Shown here piece after piece: positions 33,195 through 41,044 of a stretch of DNA of 41,044 nucleotides. Location: positions 1 to 41,044 of the forward strand of contig NZ_JAAUWV010000046.1 in the NCBI RefSeq assembly GCF_014694405.1, written 5' to 3'. The translations under genes were made by a program, and so were the position numbers. Numbering within the stretch: the stretch's first letter is position 1; the number at the start of each line of letters is the position of its first letter. The DNA is from Pseudoalteromonas sp. S16_S37 (GTDB lineage Bacteria > Pseudomonadota > Gammaproteobacteria > Enterobacterales > Alteromonadaceae). A model generated the notes under the pieces. The model saw only the letters and a program-made list of their open reading frames with translations. It was not told the origin of the DNA and made no database searches.

Positions 33195-34400
33195 ATGGGA
33201 CTTAATCAGCAAACCGTCAGTGAACTTACAAGATTAGGAGAACGGCTGAAAAAAAACCTCAATGCAATTTTTGCTGAACTTCCAGTAACAGCTAATACTA
33301 TCAATGGCTTAACTAATTTTTTAGACTATCACCGCTCAAACAGTCAGCGTGTTTTTAACGCAAAAAAGGCAGCAACAGGTGATCAAGTGCTACTGCAATT
33401 ACCTGGTATCAAAGCATTAGAGGAATTTATAAACAAATTGCAGCCGCATATTAGCGAGTCAAACCACCAACAGCTGAGTCAGGCGTGTCATCTATTTGCT
33501 GAAAGTATAAAAACCTATGCCAGCAGCCATGCAGATCTAAAGCGCCAACTTAAAAAATTACATGAACCAAATACGGATGAGCTTCCGCATCAACAAGATA
33601 AACGCGCACAGTTATATTATGCAGCCAAGTCTTTGCTGGGTTTTAGTGTTGAACATGTTTTTTGCACCTATATATTAACGTTACAAAAACCTGATTCTGA
33701 TTTTCTGCAAGAAATTGCTTTGATCAGCAAAAAAGGCGTTAAAAGACAAAGAGGTGCGCCCCCTTTTGTACAATTTTACACGCATCCTCATCCAAGTGAT
33801 TTTAAAAAGCCAAAACTGCTTTCAAAATCAAGTAAAATATCAGCAGATGAATTTACTATTGGTATTGCTGAGGAGTTTTCCACAGAAGGACTCGAGCAGG
33901 CTTATAGCAGCTATTCTCCTAGCAACTCTGGTATTGTATTTGATGACTTACCTAATGCACCAATATTTGATGCAACCTTTATTTTTAATAACCCAGATGA
34001 GTTAGTGAACCCTTTGACTCACCAAAGCCAATGCAGCTCAACGAGTATTTCAATCAAAAACCCTACTAAACGATTAACTCTGCTGGTGCTGGTCGACAAA
34101 GCCATAGACAGAAGCAGCAACGTTAATGTTGGCTGCTACCACGGTAATCAAAAAGTTGAAGAAGGCAAATTAAACGCCAGTGATATGTGGACGGAACGCC
34201 TACCCGATTTTCCTGAGTTAAGTATTATTAGTTTGCAAAACCCACATAACCTATTGAACAAAGATAGGCAGATGCAAGCAAAAGTAAGGTATCTACTCGA
34301 CTATGCTAATTTAGATGCTGAGCGCTTTGTATGTTACCTGATGGATGTTGATTATCCAATTTGGTCAGCAACTTACAGGATATATTTTGAGCATAGTTGA
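33195..34400 (+). CDS. 401-residue protein of unknown function
   Basis: No signal peptide or membrane helix. The N-terminal 150 residues are mainly helical and Lys/Gln-rich (SELTRLGERLKKNLNAIF, ESIKTYASSHADLKRQLKKL). The C-terminal half is mixed with a conserved-looking ending (YANLDAERFVCYLMDVDYPIWSATYRIYF). AAGGG precedes the ATG by nine bases. It is a single gene between the protease and the outer-membrane barrel, same strand. I do not recognise a family and assign no function. Confidence 0.75.
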   Translation: MGLNQQTVSELTRLGERLKKNLNAIFAELPVTANTINGLTNFLDYHRSNSQRVFNAKKAATGDQVLLQLPGIKALEEFINKLQPHISESNHQQLSQACHLFAESIKTYASSHADLKRQLKKLHEPNTDELPHQQDKRAQLYYAAKSLLGFSVEHVFCTYILTLQKPDSDFLQEIALISKKGVKRQRGAPPFVQFYTHPHPSDFKKPKLLSKSSKISADEFTIGIAEEFSTEGLEQAYSSYSPSNSGIVFDDLPNAPIFDATFIFNNPDELVNPLTHQSQCSSTSISIKNPTKRLTLLVLVDKAIDRSSNVNVGCYHGNQKVEEGKLNASDMWTERLPDFPELSIISLQNPHNLLNKDRQMQAKVRYLLDYANLDAERFVCYLMDVDYPIWSATYRIYFEHS

Positions 34401-34503
34401 GAGCAAGTGAGTTTATTACAATGATATTAAAGTGTATTTTCGCAAAATATTGCCTTTTTGCCTTGTATTAAGTGGATGTTCTGTATAAGTTTAGCGGCGC
34501 AAG

Positions 34504-34526
34504 TAGAGCGCTATACTCGCGCTCTA
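34504..34526 (+). promoter_or_regulatory. leader hairpin of the outer-membrane protein gene
   Basis: TAGAGCGC (34504-34511) and GCGCTCTA (34519-34526) form a perfect eight-pair stem with a seven-base loop, followed by ATTTT and ending 29 bases before the ATG at 34556. It could instead be a weak terminator for the 33195 gene. Confidence 0.5.
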
Positions 34527-34555
34527 ATTTTAACGCCATTATACAAAGGAATATT

Positions 34556-35332
34556 ATGCGTTACTTATTACCTATGACAGCTCTATTATTACCACTTAGC
34601 GTACTAGCAACGAGTGTACAAGCTAACGACAAACAGTGGTTTAATTCCGCAAGCTATTCTCATACAGAAGAAAGTAGCTTTAACTCATTATACCTAAACA
34701 GCAAATATTATTTTGCCGAGCAACAAAATACCGGTATATGGGATGATTATGGCTATTTAGATACTGACTCTAACGTATCGTTAAGCTATACCGACAACGA
34801 TGCTGAGAACTTTTTTAGCGCTTCTGGCGAAGCTTTCTACAACAACTTTTTTGTCAACGCGAGCGTTGAAAACCTAAGCAAAGAAGATAACCACAGTATT
34901 GGTTTTGGTTATTTATATAACGATATGTTAAAACTTCAAGTGCGCACTCTGCGTTCAGACGACCACTCTGACAAAACTTGGTTTCAGGCGCAGTACAATC
35001 ATCAACTCAACGAGTCTGACTACCTAGGTGTAACAGTTGGTGTGCAAGACGCACCAGATAATTGGATGGTTTCTACTCGTTACTTTAAAAAGCTAGAAGG
35101 CGGTTCGTTTTTTACTATCGATGCCTCGCATGAGGATTATCAAAACGCCAGTTCGGTTCGCAACATCATGGCTAACTATTATGTAGACAAAACACTTGCC
35201 TTTGGTGCGGGTATTTATGACTCTAAATTGCAGCTAGAAGCGAAATACTTTTTGTCTGATAAGTACTTCTACCGCTTTGGTTACTTAGATAGAGGAAACC
35301 AAGTATCTGTCGCGTTTAACGCATACTTGTAA
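34556..35332 (+). CDS. probable outer-membrane beta-barrel protein
   Basis: A 258-residue protein with a Sec signal peptide (MRYLLPMTALLLP, ending near VQA at 24). The mature part is built of alternating aromatic/polar strands (SLYLNSKYYF, HSIGFGYLYND, TWFQAQYNHQ, NIMANYYVD) and ends in a strand with aromatic positions (QVSVAFNAYL), typical of barrels inserted by BAM. The start at 34556 has AAAGGA upstream; in-frame codons further upstream precede the leader hairpin. The channel or ligand is unknown. Confidence 0.82.
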   Translation: MRYLLPMTALLLPLSVLATSVQANDKQWFNSASYSHTEESSFNSLYLNSKYYFAEQQNTGIWDDYGYLDTDSNVSLSYTDNDAENFFSASGEAFYNNFFVNASVENLSKEDNHSIGFGYLYNDMLKLQVRTLRSDDHSDKTWFQAQYNHQLNESDYLGVTVGVQDAPDNWMVSTRYFKKLEGGSFFTIDASHEDYQNASSVRNIMANYYVDKTLAFGAGIYDSKLQLEAKYFLSDKYFYRFGYLDRGNQVSVAFNAYL

Positions 35333-35339
35333 ACTCAAA

Positions 35340-35368
35340 CGGATGCGATAAATCACTGATCGCATCCG
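35340..35368 (+). terminator. hairpin after the outer-membrane protein gene
   Basis: CGGATGCGAT (35340-35349) and ATCGCATCCG (35359-35368) form a perfect ten-pair stem with a nine-base loop, eight bases after the stop. The following sequence is only moderately T-rich, but position and stability fit a terminator. Confidence 0.65.
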
Positions 35369-35634
35369 CGTCCTTTCATAGCTAATTTCACCAGAATTAC
35401 CCGAAAAAACGATTAAATGTTAACTATATTGGTTATTTAGTTGCCAAATAGTCACTAAGCATGTGTTTTCTACTCGACTAATTACTCGCGTAATTAAAAG
35501 ACTTTATTTACATTCATTCATCTAAAATCCTATATTAGTGAAATTTTTTAAACACAAATGCAATAAAATTAGAGTAGAATATCCAAATCTAGCCAAAGAG
35601 CTAGATTAGTGCTAAACACGGGAACTATAATAAA
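35369..35634. other. intergenic region upstream of the ExeM-like nuclease
   Basis: AT-rich and without a gene. It presumably contains the nuclease promoter; no unambiguous -35/-10 pair stands out. A leader hairpin at 35586-35607 is listed separately. Confidence 0.5.
35586..35607 (+). promoter_or_regulatory. leader hairpin of the nuclease gene
   Basis: AATCTAGC (35586-35593) and GCTAGATT (35600-35607) form a perfect eight-pair stem with a six-base loop, ending 27 bases before the ATG. No T-run follows, so it is not a terminator. Confidence 0.45.
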
Positions 35635-38232
35635 ATGTTAAAAAAAACAATTCTTGCAACCCTGATCTCAGCGGCTTGCTTACCAGCTCATGCTGAGCTA
35701 ATTATTTCTGAATATGTAGAAGGCAGCAGCTACAACAAAGCTGTAGAACTTTACAATACGGGCGATCAAGCAGTTAATTTAGCCGATTATGGGGTGAATT
35801 TTTACTTCAACGGTAGCACTGACGCTGGTCGTACTATCACACTTGAAGGCAGCCTTGAGTCAAAATCAACTTTTGTTATTGCGCACGCTAGCGCAAGCGA
35901 AGAACTAACTGCAAAAGCACAACTTTTATCAAGCGGCAGCTGGTTCAACGGTGATGATGCAATCGCTTTACTTAAAGCTGGCACCATCATTGATAGCTTA
36001 GGTCAAATTGGTGTAGATCCAGGCTACAGCTGGGCAGATGACGAAGCAGACACAAAAGATAAGAGTTTAGTGCGTAAACCACAATTTATGGTGGGAGATG
36101 CAAACGCCAGTGATGAGTTTGTGCCTTCCACACAGTGGATTGCCAACGCCAAAGACGACTTTTCTAACATTGGTAAGCACTCAGATGAGCTGCCGCCAGA
36201 ACCAGAAGATCTAGTGTGTGATGCAAACAATGTATTAATTAGCCAAGTACAAGGTGCTGACGATGCTAGTCCATTAGCTGGTCAAACTGTCGAAGTACAA
36301 GGTGTTGTTACTTCTGCTCTACAAGGTGATGAGCAACTTAAGGGCTTCTTCTTACAAGAAGAGCTAGCAGATCAAGATAACGACCCATTAACCTCTGAAG
36401 GTATTTTTGTATATTTCAAAGACATTCAAGTTAATAACGGCGATATCGTTAAAGTTGCGGGTAAAGTAGAAGAGAAATACGGGCAAACTCAATTAAGTTC
36501 AGTAAGTGCAGTTAAAGTTTGCGGTAGCGCATCTGTGCCTGCTACTACTGTTACACTGCCGCTTGAAGCTGGCCTTGAGTCTGTTGAAGGTATGCTTGTT
36601 GAAATCAGCAACGCCTTAGTTGTAAACGACACCTATGGCTTAAAGCGCTATGGTGAAATACGCCTAGGTACTGAACGCTTATATCAATCTACACAAGTAG
36701 CCCTGCCAGGTGACGCCGCAAACGCAGTAGAAGCACAAAACAAGCAAAAAGAAATCTTACTAGATGATGGCTCTTCAGCACAAAACCCAGAAGTGATCCC
36801 ATATCCAACTCCTGAGCTTGATGCTTATAACACGCTACGTTTGGGTGACACGGTTACTGGCGTGCAAGGTGTATTAGGGTATGGTTTCAGCCAATACCGA
36901 ATTCACCCAACTACGCAGCCAAGTTTCGTTGCAACCAACCCTCGTACCGATGCACCTGAAGTAACAACTCGTGGAGATTTGCGTATCGCAAGCTTTAACG
37001 TATTAAACTATTTTAACGGTGACGGTCAAGGTGCAGGCTTCCCGACTCCTCGTGGCGCTGATAAGCCTGAAGAGTTTGAGCGTCAAAAAGCCAAAACAGT
37101 TGCAGCAATGCTGAAGTTAGATGCTGACTTGTTCGGTATTCTAGAGATGGAAAACGATGGCTTTGGTGAGCTTAGCGCGATTGCAGACTTAACGGCTGCA
37201 CTTAATGCGCAAGATGCACAAAACACTTACGCCTACGTAAACCTTGGCACTGAAAAAGTCGGTGGCGATGCTATCATGTCTGCCATCATTTATCGCAGCA
37301 ACAAGGTAAAAGAAGTGGGCACGGCTGCATTTACTGAAGCGGTACCTTTTGATTACGGTAACCGTCCACCAGTGATGCAAACATTTACTGACCTGCAAAG
37401 CGACGAAACCTTTAACTTAGTAGTTGCACACCTACGTTCAAAAGGTAGCTGTACAAAGGCTGAAGGTTTAGATCAAGACCAACAAGATGGCCAAGGCTGT
37501 TGGAACCTAACACGTGTTAATGCGGTTAAAGCGCTATCAAGCTGGTTAGCAACGTCACCAACTGGTCAAGACGACCCGGATACTATCATTCTTGGTGATA
37601 TGAACGCCTACGGTCAAGAAGACCCAATCCGCGCCTATGTGGAGCAAGGCTATCAAGATATCAAAAAGCAGCTGCATCAAACTACAACGGATTACTCGTA
37701 TGTATATCAAGGCCGCATTGGTAGCCTAGATCATGCGTTTGCCAGCTCTTCAATGATGGAAAAAGTGGTAGATATCGCTGATTGGCATATCAATGCCGAC
37801 GAGCCTGTTGCACTTGATTACAACATGGAATACAAGTCTGACAAGCACCTAGCAAGTTTATATGCCGACAATGCGTACCGCGCGTCTGATCACGACCCTA
37901 TCGTGATTGAACTTAAAACTAAAGCAAAGCAAGAAGTGATCGAAGGTGAATTTACCAATCTTGCCGGTTGGTTTTGGTGGCAACGCTTCTCAATTGAGCT
38001 ACCTGAAGGTTATAAAAACCTTGAAGTAAGCATCAGCGGTGAAGGTGAAGCTGACTTGTACGTGCGTCACAACAAGAAAACTCATTTCTTCAAATACGAC
38101 TGTCGCCCATATCTTTGGGGCAGCGAAGAAAGTTGTTCTCTTGAAAACCCACAAGCAGGTACTTGGCACTTTGGTCTAAGAGGTATCTTCCCTTATGCCA
38201 ATGTAACGCTTAAATACAAAGCTACTAAGTAA
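35635..38232 (+). CDS. ExeM/NucH-type extracellular nuclease
   Basis: An 865-residue exported nuclease. A signal peptide (about 1-20, ending AHA) is followed by a lamin-tail domain (ELIISEYVEGSSYNKAVELYN, to about 150) and an OB-fold-like region (about 195-300). Then comes an endonuclease/exonuclease/phosphatase domain with RIASFNVLNYF (about 449), GILEMENDGF, VVAHLRSKG, LGDMNAYGQEDP (about 653), SLDHAFAS and SDHDPI (about 751), so the metal and catalytic residues are intact. The C-terminal 95 residues resemble a PPC-type domain, often found on secreted hydrolases. It probably degrades extracellular DNA for nutrients or biofilm dispersal. Confidence 0.93.
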   Translation: MLKKTILATLISAACLPAHAELIISEYVEGSSYNKAVELYNTGDQAVNLADYGVNFYFNGSTDAGRTITLEGSLESKSTFVIAHASASEELTAKAQLLSSGSWFNGDDAIALLKAGTIIDSLGQIGVDPGYSWADDEADTKDKSLVRKPQFMVGDANASDEFVPSTQWIANAKDDFSNIGKHSDELPPEPEDLVCDANNVLISQVQGADDASPLAGQTVEVQGVVTSALQGDEQLKGFFLQEELADQDNDPLTSEGIFVYFKDIQVNNGDIVKVAGKVEEKYGQTQLSSVSAVKVCGSASVPATTVTLPLEAGLESVEGMLVEISNALVVNDTYGLKRYGEIRLGTERLYQSTQVALPGDAANAVEAQNKQKEILLDDGSSAQNPEVIPYPTPELDAYNTLRLGDTVTGVQGVLGYGFSQYRIHPTTQPSFVATNPRTDAPEVTTRGDLRIASFNVLNYFNGDGQGAGFPTPRGADKPEEFERQKAKTVAAMLKLDADLFGILEMENDGFGELSAIADLTAALNAQDAQNTYAYVNLGTEKVGGDAIMSAIIYRSNKVKEVGTAAFTEAVPFDYGNRPPVMQTFTDLQSDETFNLVVAHLRSKGSCTKAEGLDQDQQDGQGCWNLTRVNAVKALSSWLATSPTGQDDPDTIILGDMNAYGQEDPIRAYVEQGYQDIKKQLHQTTTDYSYVYQGRIGSLDHAFASSSMMEKVVDIADWHINADEPVALDYNMEYKSDKHLASLYADNAYRASDHDPIVIELKTKAKQEVIEGEFTNLAGWFWWQRFSIELPEGYKNLEVSISGEGEADLYVRHNKKTHFFKYDCRPYLWGSEESCSLENPQAGTWHFGLRGIFPYANVTLKYKATK

Positions 38233-38258
38233 CTGAGCATGATCTCCTGCTAATCGAT

Positions 38259-38299
38259 AACCGCCCGTAATATTTCGATATACTACGGGTGGTTTTTTT
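38259..38299 (+). terminator. intrinsic terminator of the nuclease gene
   Basis: CCGCCCGTA (38261-38269) pairs with TACGGGTGG (38284-38292) with one G-U pair, extended by AA/TT, and is followed by seven T residues (38293-38299). It lies 29 bases after the stop. Confidence 0.88.
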
Positions 38300-38488
38300 G
38301 AGCAAAATTCCTTAAGAAAAGTGTCCTGATTTAGTTGTGCAGAACAGTCTGCGAATTAATTGCCAGAGATCCACTAAATTCTAGTGAGCTAGTTGCAAAC
38401 ATATTCAGCACACAGATGTTTAATCGCTCTCTTTATGTTAACTTGTTATTCTTAGCTCATTAGTTCAACCCTTCAACTGCAGACAACT

Positions 38489-39712
38489 ATGCCTACTAAA
38501 CTTGCAAAAATTCATATTAAACTTTCAGCGGCATCAAATGACAGTGCTGAAAACATTAACAGCCTCAAATCGTTATGGGAAAAGATAGAGAAAAAAGAGA
38601 AACGTAATGAAAATTTAAAGAATAAAATAAATACATTGTACAGGAGTTTCGAAGAAACAGTCCTACCATATGAAAAAGATGTGATACAGCAGGTAGTTCG
38701 AAGTATAAGACACTTGTTGACCTTTATTCCAAAAAAGTCTTTAACAAGTAACCAACGTGAAGAGTTAATGGCGTGGATAGACTCGGAAATTGACTATTTA
38801 GAAAACCACCCATTTGGAGATGATATTGATACTGTCTCGTTAAGGGGAGAGTTCTCGGATGCGTTGACGGCATATCACCAATCTACATCTGTTGAAATCA
38901 CGGATAATGATTTAGAGCAACTCAGAATAATGTTGAATAGCATGTTTCATGGTCAGTTAGATTTAAGTGAAGATGAACTGAGAGCCATAGCTCAAGACCC
39001 TTCGCAGCTCGAAGCACATATTAAGAAGCTCAGCGACAGCTATGAAAAAGTAAATGGCGGCAGGAGTACTCAAGATACATTTGACAACGAAGATGAAGAA
39101 TTTGAACATCAAGACGAGTTTAAAAGCTTTTTTGAACAAAAAGCTTTTAAACAACAAACTGATGAGGAGACACTAGATAAGCTTTTTAAGTCTAGCCAAC
39201 TAAATAAAATGTATAAGCGCCTAGCTAGTATTCTTCACCCAGATAAAGAAGTAAATGAATCCAAGAAAGCTGAAAAGCATGAAATTATGCAGCAATTACT
39301 AGCTGCGCGTGAAAATAATGACGCAGTAACTATTCTCAGGCTTTACCAAAACTATGTCGCAGATGCTGACTTTACCTTTGATAATAAAACCTTAGCTGCA
39401 CTTGAAAAAATGCTTCGCCAAAAAGCTTATCAGCTTGATTTAGAGCATCAGAAAATAAAGACTTGTGATGAGCCTCCTGTACTTGTTTGGCGTCGATTTT
39501 CAGCAAGGAGTAAAAAAGCTGTAACAGAAGGTTTAGAAGCGCATATTGAAAATCTCAAAAAGGAGCTCATACATGGAGAAGCTATACTTGCAGAGAATAA
39601 AACAGTAAAGGCTATGGCTCGTCATTTATCGGAGAGGATTCAGCAAAATCATTATCCATCTTTTAATTATGCTGGTAGCTTGGATAACGTATTTGACTTA
39701 TTTGACTTATAA
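38489..39712 (+). CDS. J-domain-like protein with coiled-coil N-terminus
   Basis: A 407-residue cytoplasmic protein. The N-terminal 100 residues are charged and helical (LWEKIEKKEKRNENLKNKI). A strongly acidic stretch follows at about 200-215 (EDEEFEHQDE). At about 239-290, LNKMYKRLASILHPDKEVNE has the HPD signature of J domains, which stimulate Hsp70 ATPase, with flanking helices (KAEKHEIMQQLLAARENND) as expected. The J-like region is internal rather than N-terminal, and no Gly/Phe or zinc region is present, so it is not DnaJ itself. The partner and client are unknown. Confidence 0.78.
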   Translation: MPTKLAKIHIKLSAASNDSAENINSLKSLWEKIEKKEKRNENLKNKINTLYRSFEETVLPYEKDVIQQVVRSIRHLLTFIPKKSLTSNQREELMAWIDSEIDYLENHPFGDDIDTVSLRGEFSDALTAYHQSTSVEITDNDLEQLRIMLNSMFHGQLDLSEDELRAIAQDPSQLEAHIKKLSDSYEKVNGGRSTQDTFDNEDEEFEHQDEFKSFFEQKAFKQQTDEETLDKLFKSSQLNKMYKRLASILHPDKEVNESKKAEKHEIMQQLLAARENNDAVTILRLYQNYVADADFTFDNKTLAALEKMLRQKAYQLDLEHQKIKTCDEPPVLVWRRFSARSKKAVTEGLEAHIENLKKELIHGEAILAENKTVKAMARHLSERIQQNHYPSFNYAGSLDNVFDLFDL

Positions 39713-39791
39713 CGCTCGTATTTACAATTGTGAGCCAAAACGAGTGTCTTAGCTCACTCAAACTGTAGTACTTGCGATTTACTGTAGTTTG

Positions 39792-40155
39792 TCACGTATT
39801 AAGTGGCAAACCACTACCAAATCCACTGGCCATAGCATTGACCATAGCTGATAAATCAGTGTTTTTTGCGCGTTCGTTCCGCTGTTTACAATAATCAGGA
39901 GTGGAGTTGAATATTGATTTAGCAAGCTGTCGACCCATCATCGTAATATTAGTCGTTTTTGCAACGCGTAGGGTATTGAATTGTTTAAATATAGCTGCAA
40001 TGTCAAAAGGATGTGAGCTGAAGCAATTCGCCAAATGCCACGCATCTTCCAGCGCCTGACAGGCTCCTTGACCAGATGTTGGTAACGGAGCATGCGCTGC
40101 ATCGCCAATGAGAAGAACATTGTCCTTGTACCAAGTGTCAATAGGACCATGGTCA
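39792..40155 (-). pseudogene. C-terminal fragment of an FAD-dependent monooxygenase
   Basis: On the minus strand from 40155 to the stop at 39792 one frame reads HGPIDTWYKDNVLLIGDAAH then APLPTSGQGACQALEDAWHLA and on to GLPLNT. The GDAAH-PxxGQG motif is the second FAD-binding motif of the PHBH/salicylate-hydroxylase class. About 120 of some 380-400 residues remain. The N-terminal two thirds are missing, cut exactly where the ISAs1-type terminal sequence begins at 40156. Confidence 0.87.
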
Positions 40156-40925
40156 CAGGGTGAGATCGCGAACGTATTTTAAGCAATTAACTCAGTGTAT
40201 CTTGCCTTAAGGCTTCAAATATGATCGTATACTCTCTTTTTGAGTAATTCAGAATTATGAGCCTGACCGCTTTGACTAAACACTTTGAATCAATAAAAGA
40301 TCCTCGCCGGCAAATTAAAGTTATTTATTCCTTACACGACGTCTTGTTTCTCACCGTAACGGCTATCATTGCTGGTTGTGAAGGCTGGGAAGATATTGAA
40401 GACTTTGGCCATTGCAGGCTTGAGTGGCTGCGGCAGTATGCCTCTTTTGAACACGGCATTCCCGTCCATGACACCATTGCACGCCTTATCAGTCGTGTTA
40501 ATCCTGATGCACTTCATAGGTGTTTTGTAGAATGGATGAAAGAAACCGAAACTCTCACTGACAACCAAGTAATTGCCATTGATGGAAAAACCCTGAGACG
40601 TTCTTATGATCCATCAGACAGAAAGTCGGCTATCCATATGGTCAGTGCCTTCGCATCGCAAAACGGCGTTGTGATGGGACAGCTTAAAACAGATGCGAAA
40701 TCCAATGAGATCACTGCGATCCCCGAGTTACTGGATTTACTTGAATTGAAAGGTCATTTAGTCACATTAGATGCTATGGGATACCAGACCAAGATAGCCA
40801 AAAAAATCATAGAAAAAGAGGCTAATTATTTACTGGCAGTTAAAGGTAATCAGGGGTCGTTACATCAAGCAATTCAACAGGCCTTCGATGAAGATTGCCA
40901 GAACGAACATACAGCCGTATACAGC
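40156..40925 (+). mobile_element. ISAs1-family element, different subtype (copy D), truncated at its right
   Basis: The left end CAGGGTGAGATCGCGAACGT at 40156 resembles the ISAs1 terminus at 5139 (CAGGGTGAGAGC). The transposase ATG follows 101 bases later, comparable to 91 bases in the 5139-6356 element. The right end is missing because the IS630-family element begins near 40905-40935; the exact junction cannot be fixed. Confidence 0.8.
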
Positions 40926-40934
40926 TATAGCTAA
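40257..40934 (+). pseudogene. ISAs1-family transposase, 3'-truncated
   Basis: The remaining 225 codons contain the N-terminal DUF4277-like region (HFESIKDPRRQIKVIYSLHD), GCEGWEDIEDFGH, the first catalytic-Asp motif VIAIDGKTLRRSY and LVTLDAMGYQTKIA. The family is normally about 370 residues. The frame ends soon after FDEDCQNEH in sequence that belongs to the next element. It differs clearly from copies A-C, so it is a separate lineage. Confidence 0.85.
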
Positions 40935-40961
40935 ATAATCATAATGTGCGATAATACTCTA

Positions 40962-41044
40962 ATGGCATATAGTTTAGATTTCAGGCGACGGGTGTTTGCC
41001 TATAAAGAAAAGCACCAACTTACTTTTGAGCAAACAAGTGAACA
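40962..41044 (+). CDS. IS630-family transposase, N-terminal start (cut by window end)
   Basis: The first 27 codons read MAYSLDFRRRVFAYKEKHQL then TFEQTSE, the characteristic opening of IS630-family transposases, which begin with a helix-turn-helix after an MAYS.DFR.KV-type sequence. The gene continues beyond the window. It is inserted in the ISAs1 transposase of copy D. Confidence 0.82.
   Translation, partial: MAYSLDFRRRVFAYKEKHQLTFEQTSE

Overview
The window looks like chromosome from a marine gammaproteobacterium of the Alteromonadales, most like Pseudoalteromonas. The reasons are the moderately AT-rich coding style, a complete hisGDCBHAFI operon behind a classic histidine attenuator, yoaA next to tsaB, and a large complement of exported hydrolases (lipase with its foldase, chymotrypsin-like protease with PKD and chitin-binding modules, ExeM/NucH-type nuclease, alkaline phosphatase). 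The genus is an inference from gene content.

Left end, 1-7540: a mobile-element region. Bases 1-119 are the tail of one ISAs1-family element, inserted into an older ISAs1 copy of which 120-382 remains. Bases 383-5118 hold a small island: a short operon of a 77-residue exported peptide with a Gly/Asp-Ile repeat (989-1222) and an AurF-like non-heme diiron oxygenase (1226-2158), then, convergently, a membrane-anchored CadC/ToxR-type regulator with a C-terminal beta-propeller (4873-2687). The island is closed on the right by an IS3-family element (5119-7538) whose left end is split by a 1218-bp frameshifted ISAs1 element (5139-6356). Both sets of terminal repeats and the 10-bp target duplication of the inner element can be read. 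The peptide-diiron operon is the best candidate here for an undescribed system, possibly a ribosomally made, oxidatively modified peptide.

Middle, 7740-25970: ordinary chromosome. On the minus strand are rnd, fadD and an alpha/beta hydrolase. A PhoA-type alkaline phosphatase is on the plus strand. Then on the minus strand come a PTS-EIIC/EAL fusion, a small unknown protein, tsaB, yoaA and another small unknown. The his leader, attenuator and eight his genes follow on the plus strand, with tight or overlapping junctions and a probable terminator at 25902-25969.

Right, 25970-39712: accessory but non-mobile genes. These are a family-25 glycosyltransferase, a membrane protein overlapping an XRE-type regulator, an M23-like lipoprotein lacking one zinc ligand, cytochrome b561, lipase with foldase (a perfect FNR-type box lies upstream), the secreted protease, a 401-residue protein I do not recognise, a probable outer-membrane barrel, the ExeM-like nuclease, and a J-domain-like protein. 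Three exported-protein genes in a row (protease, barrel, nuclease) have a short perfect hairpin in the leader just upstream of the ribosome binding site.

Right end, 39713-41044: nested insertions again. The C-terminal third of an FAD-dependent monooxygenase is cut by an ISAs1-family element of a different subtype, which is itself cut by an IS630-family element running off the window.
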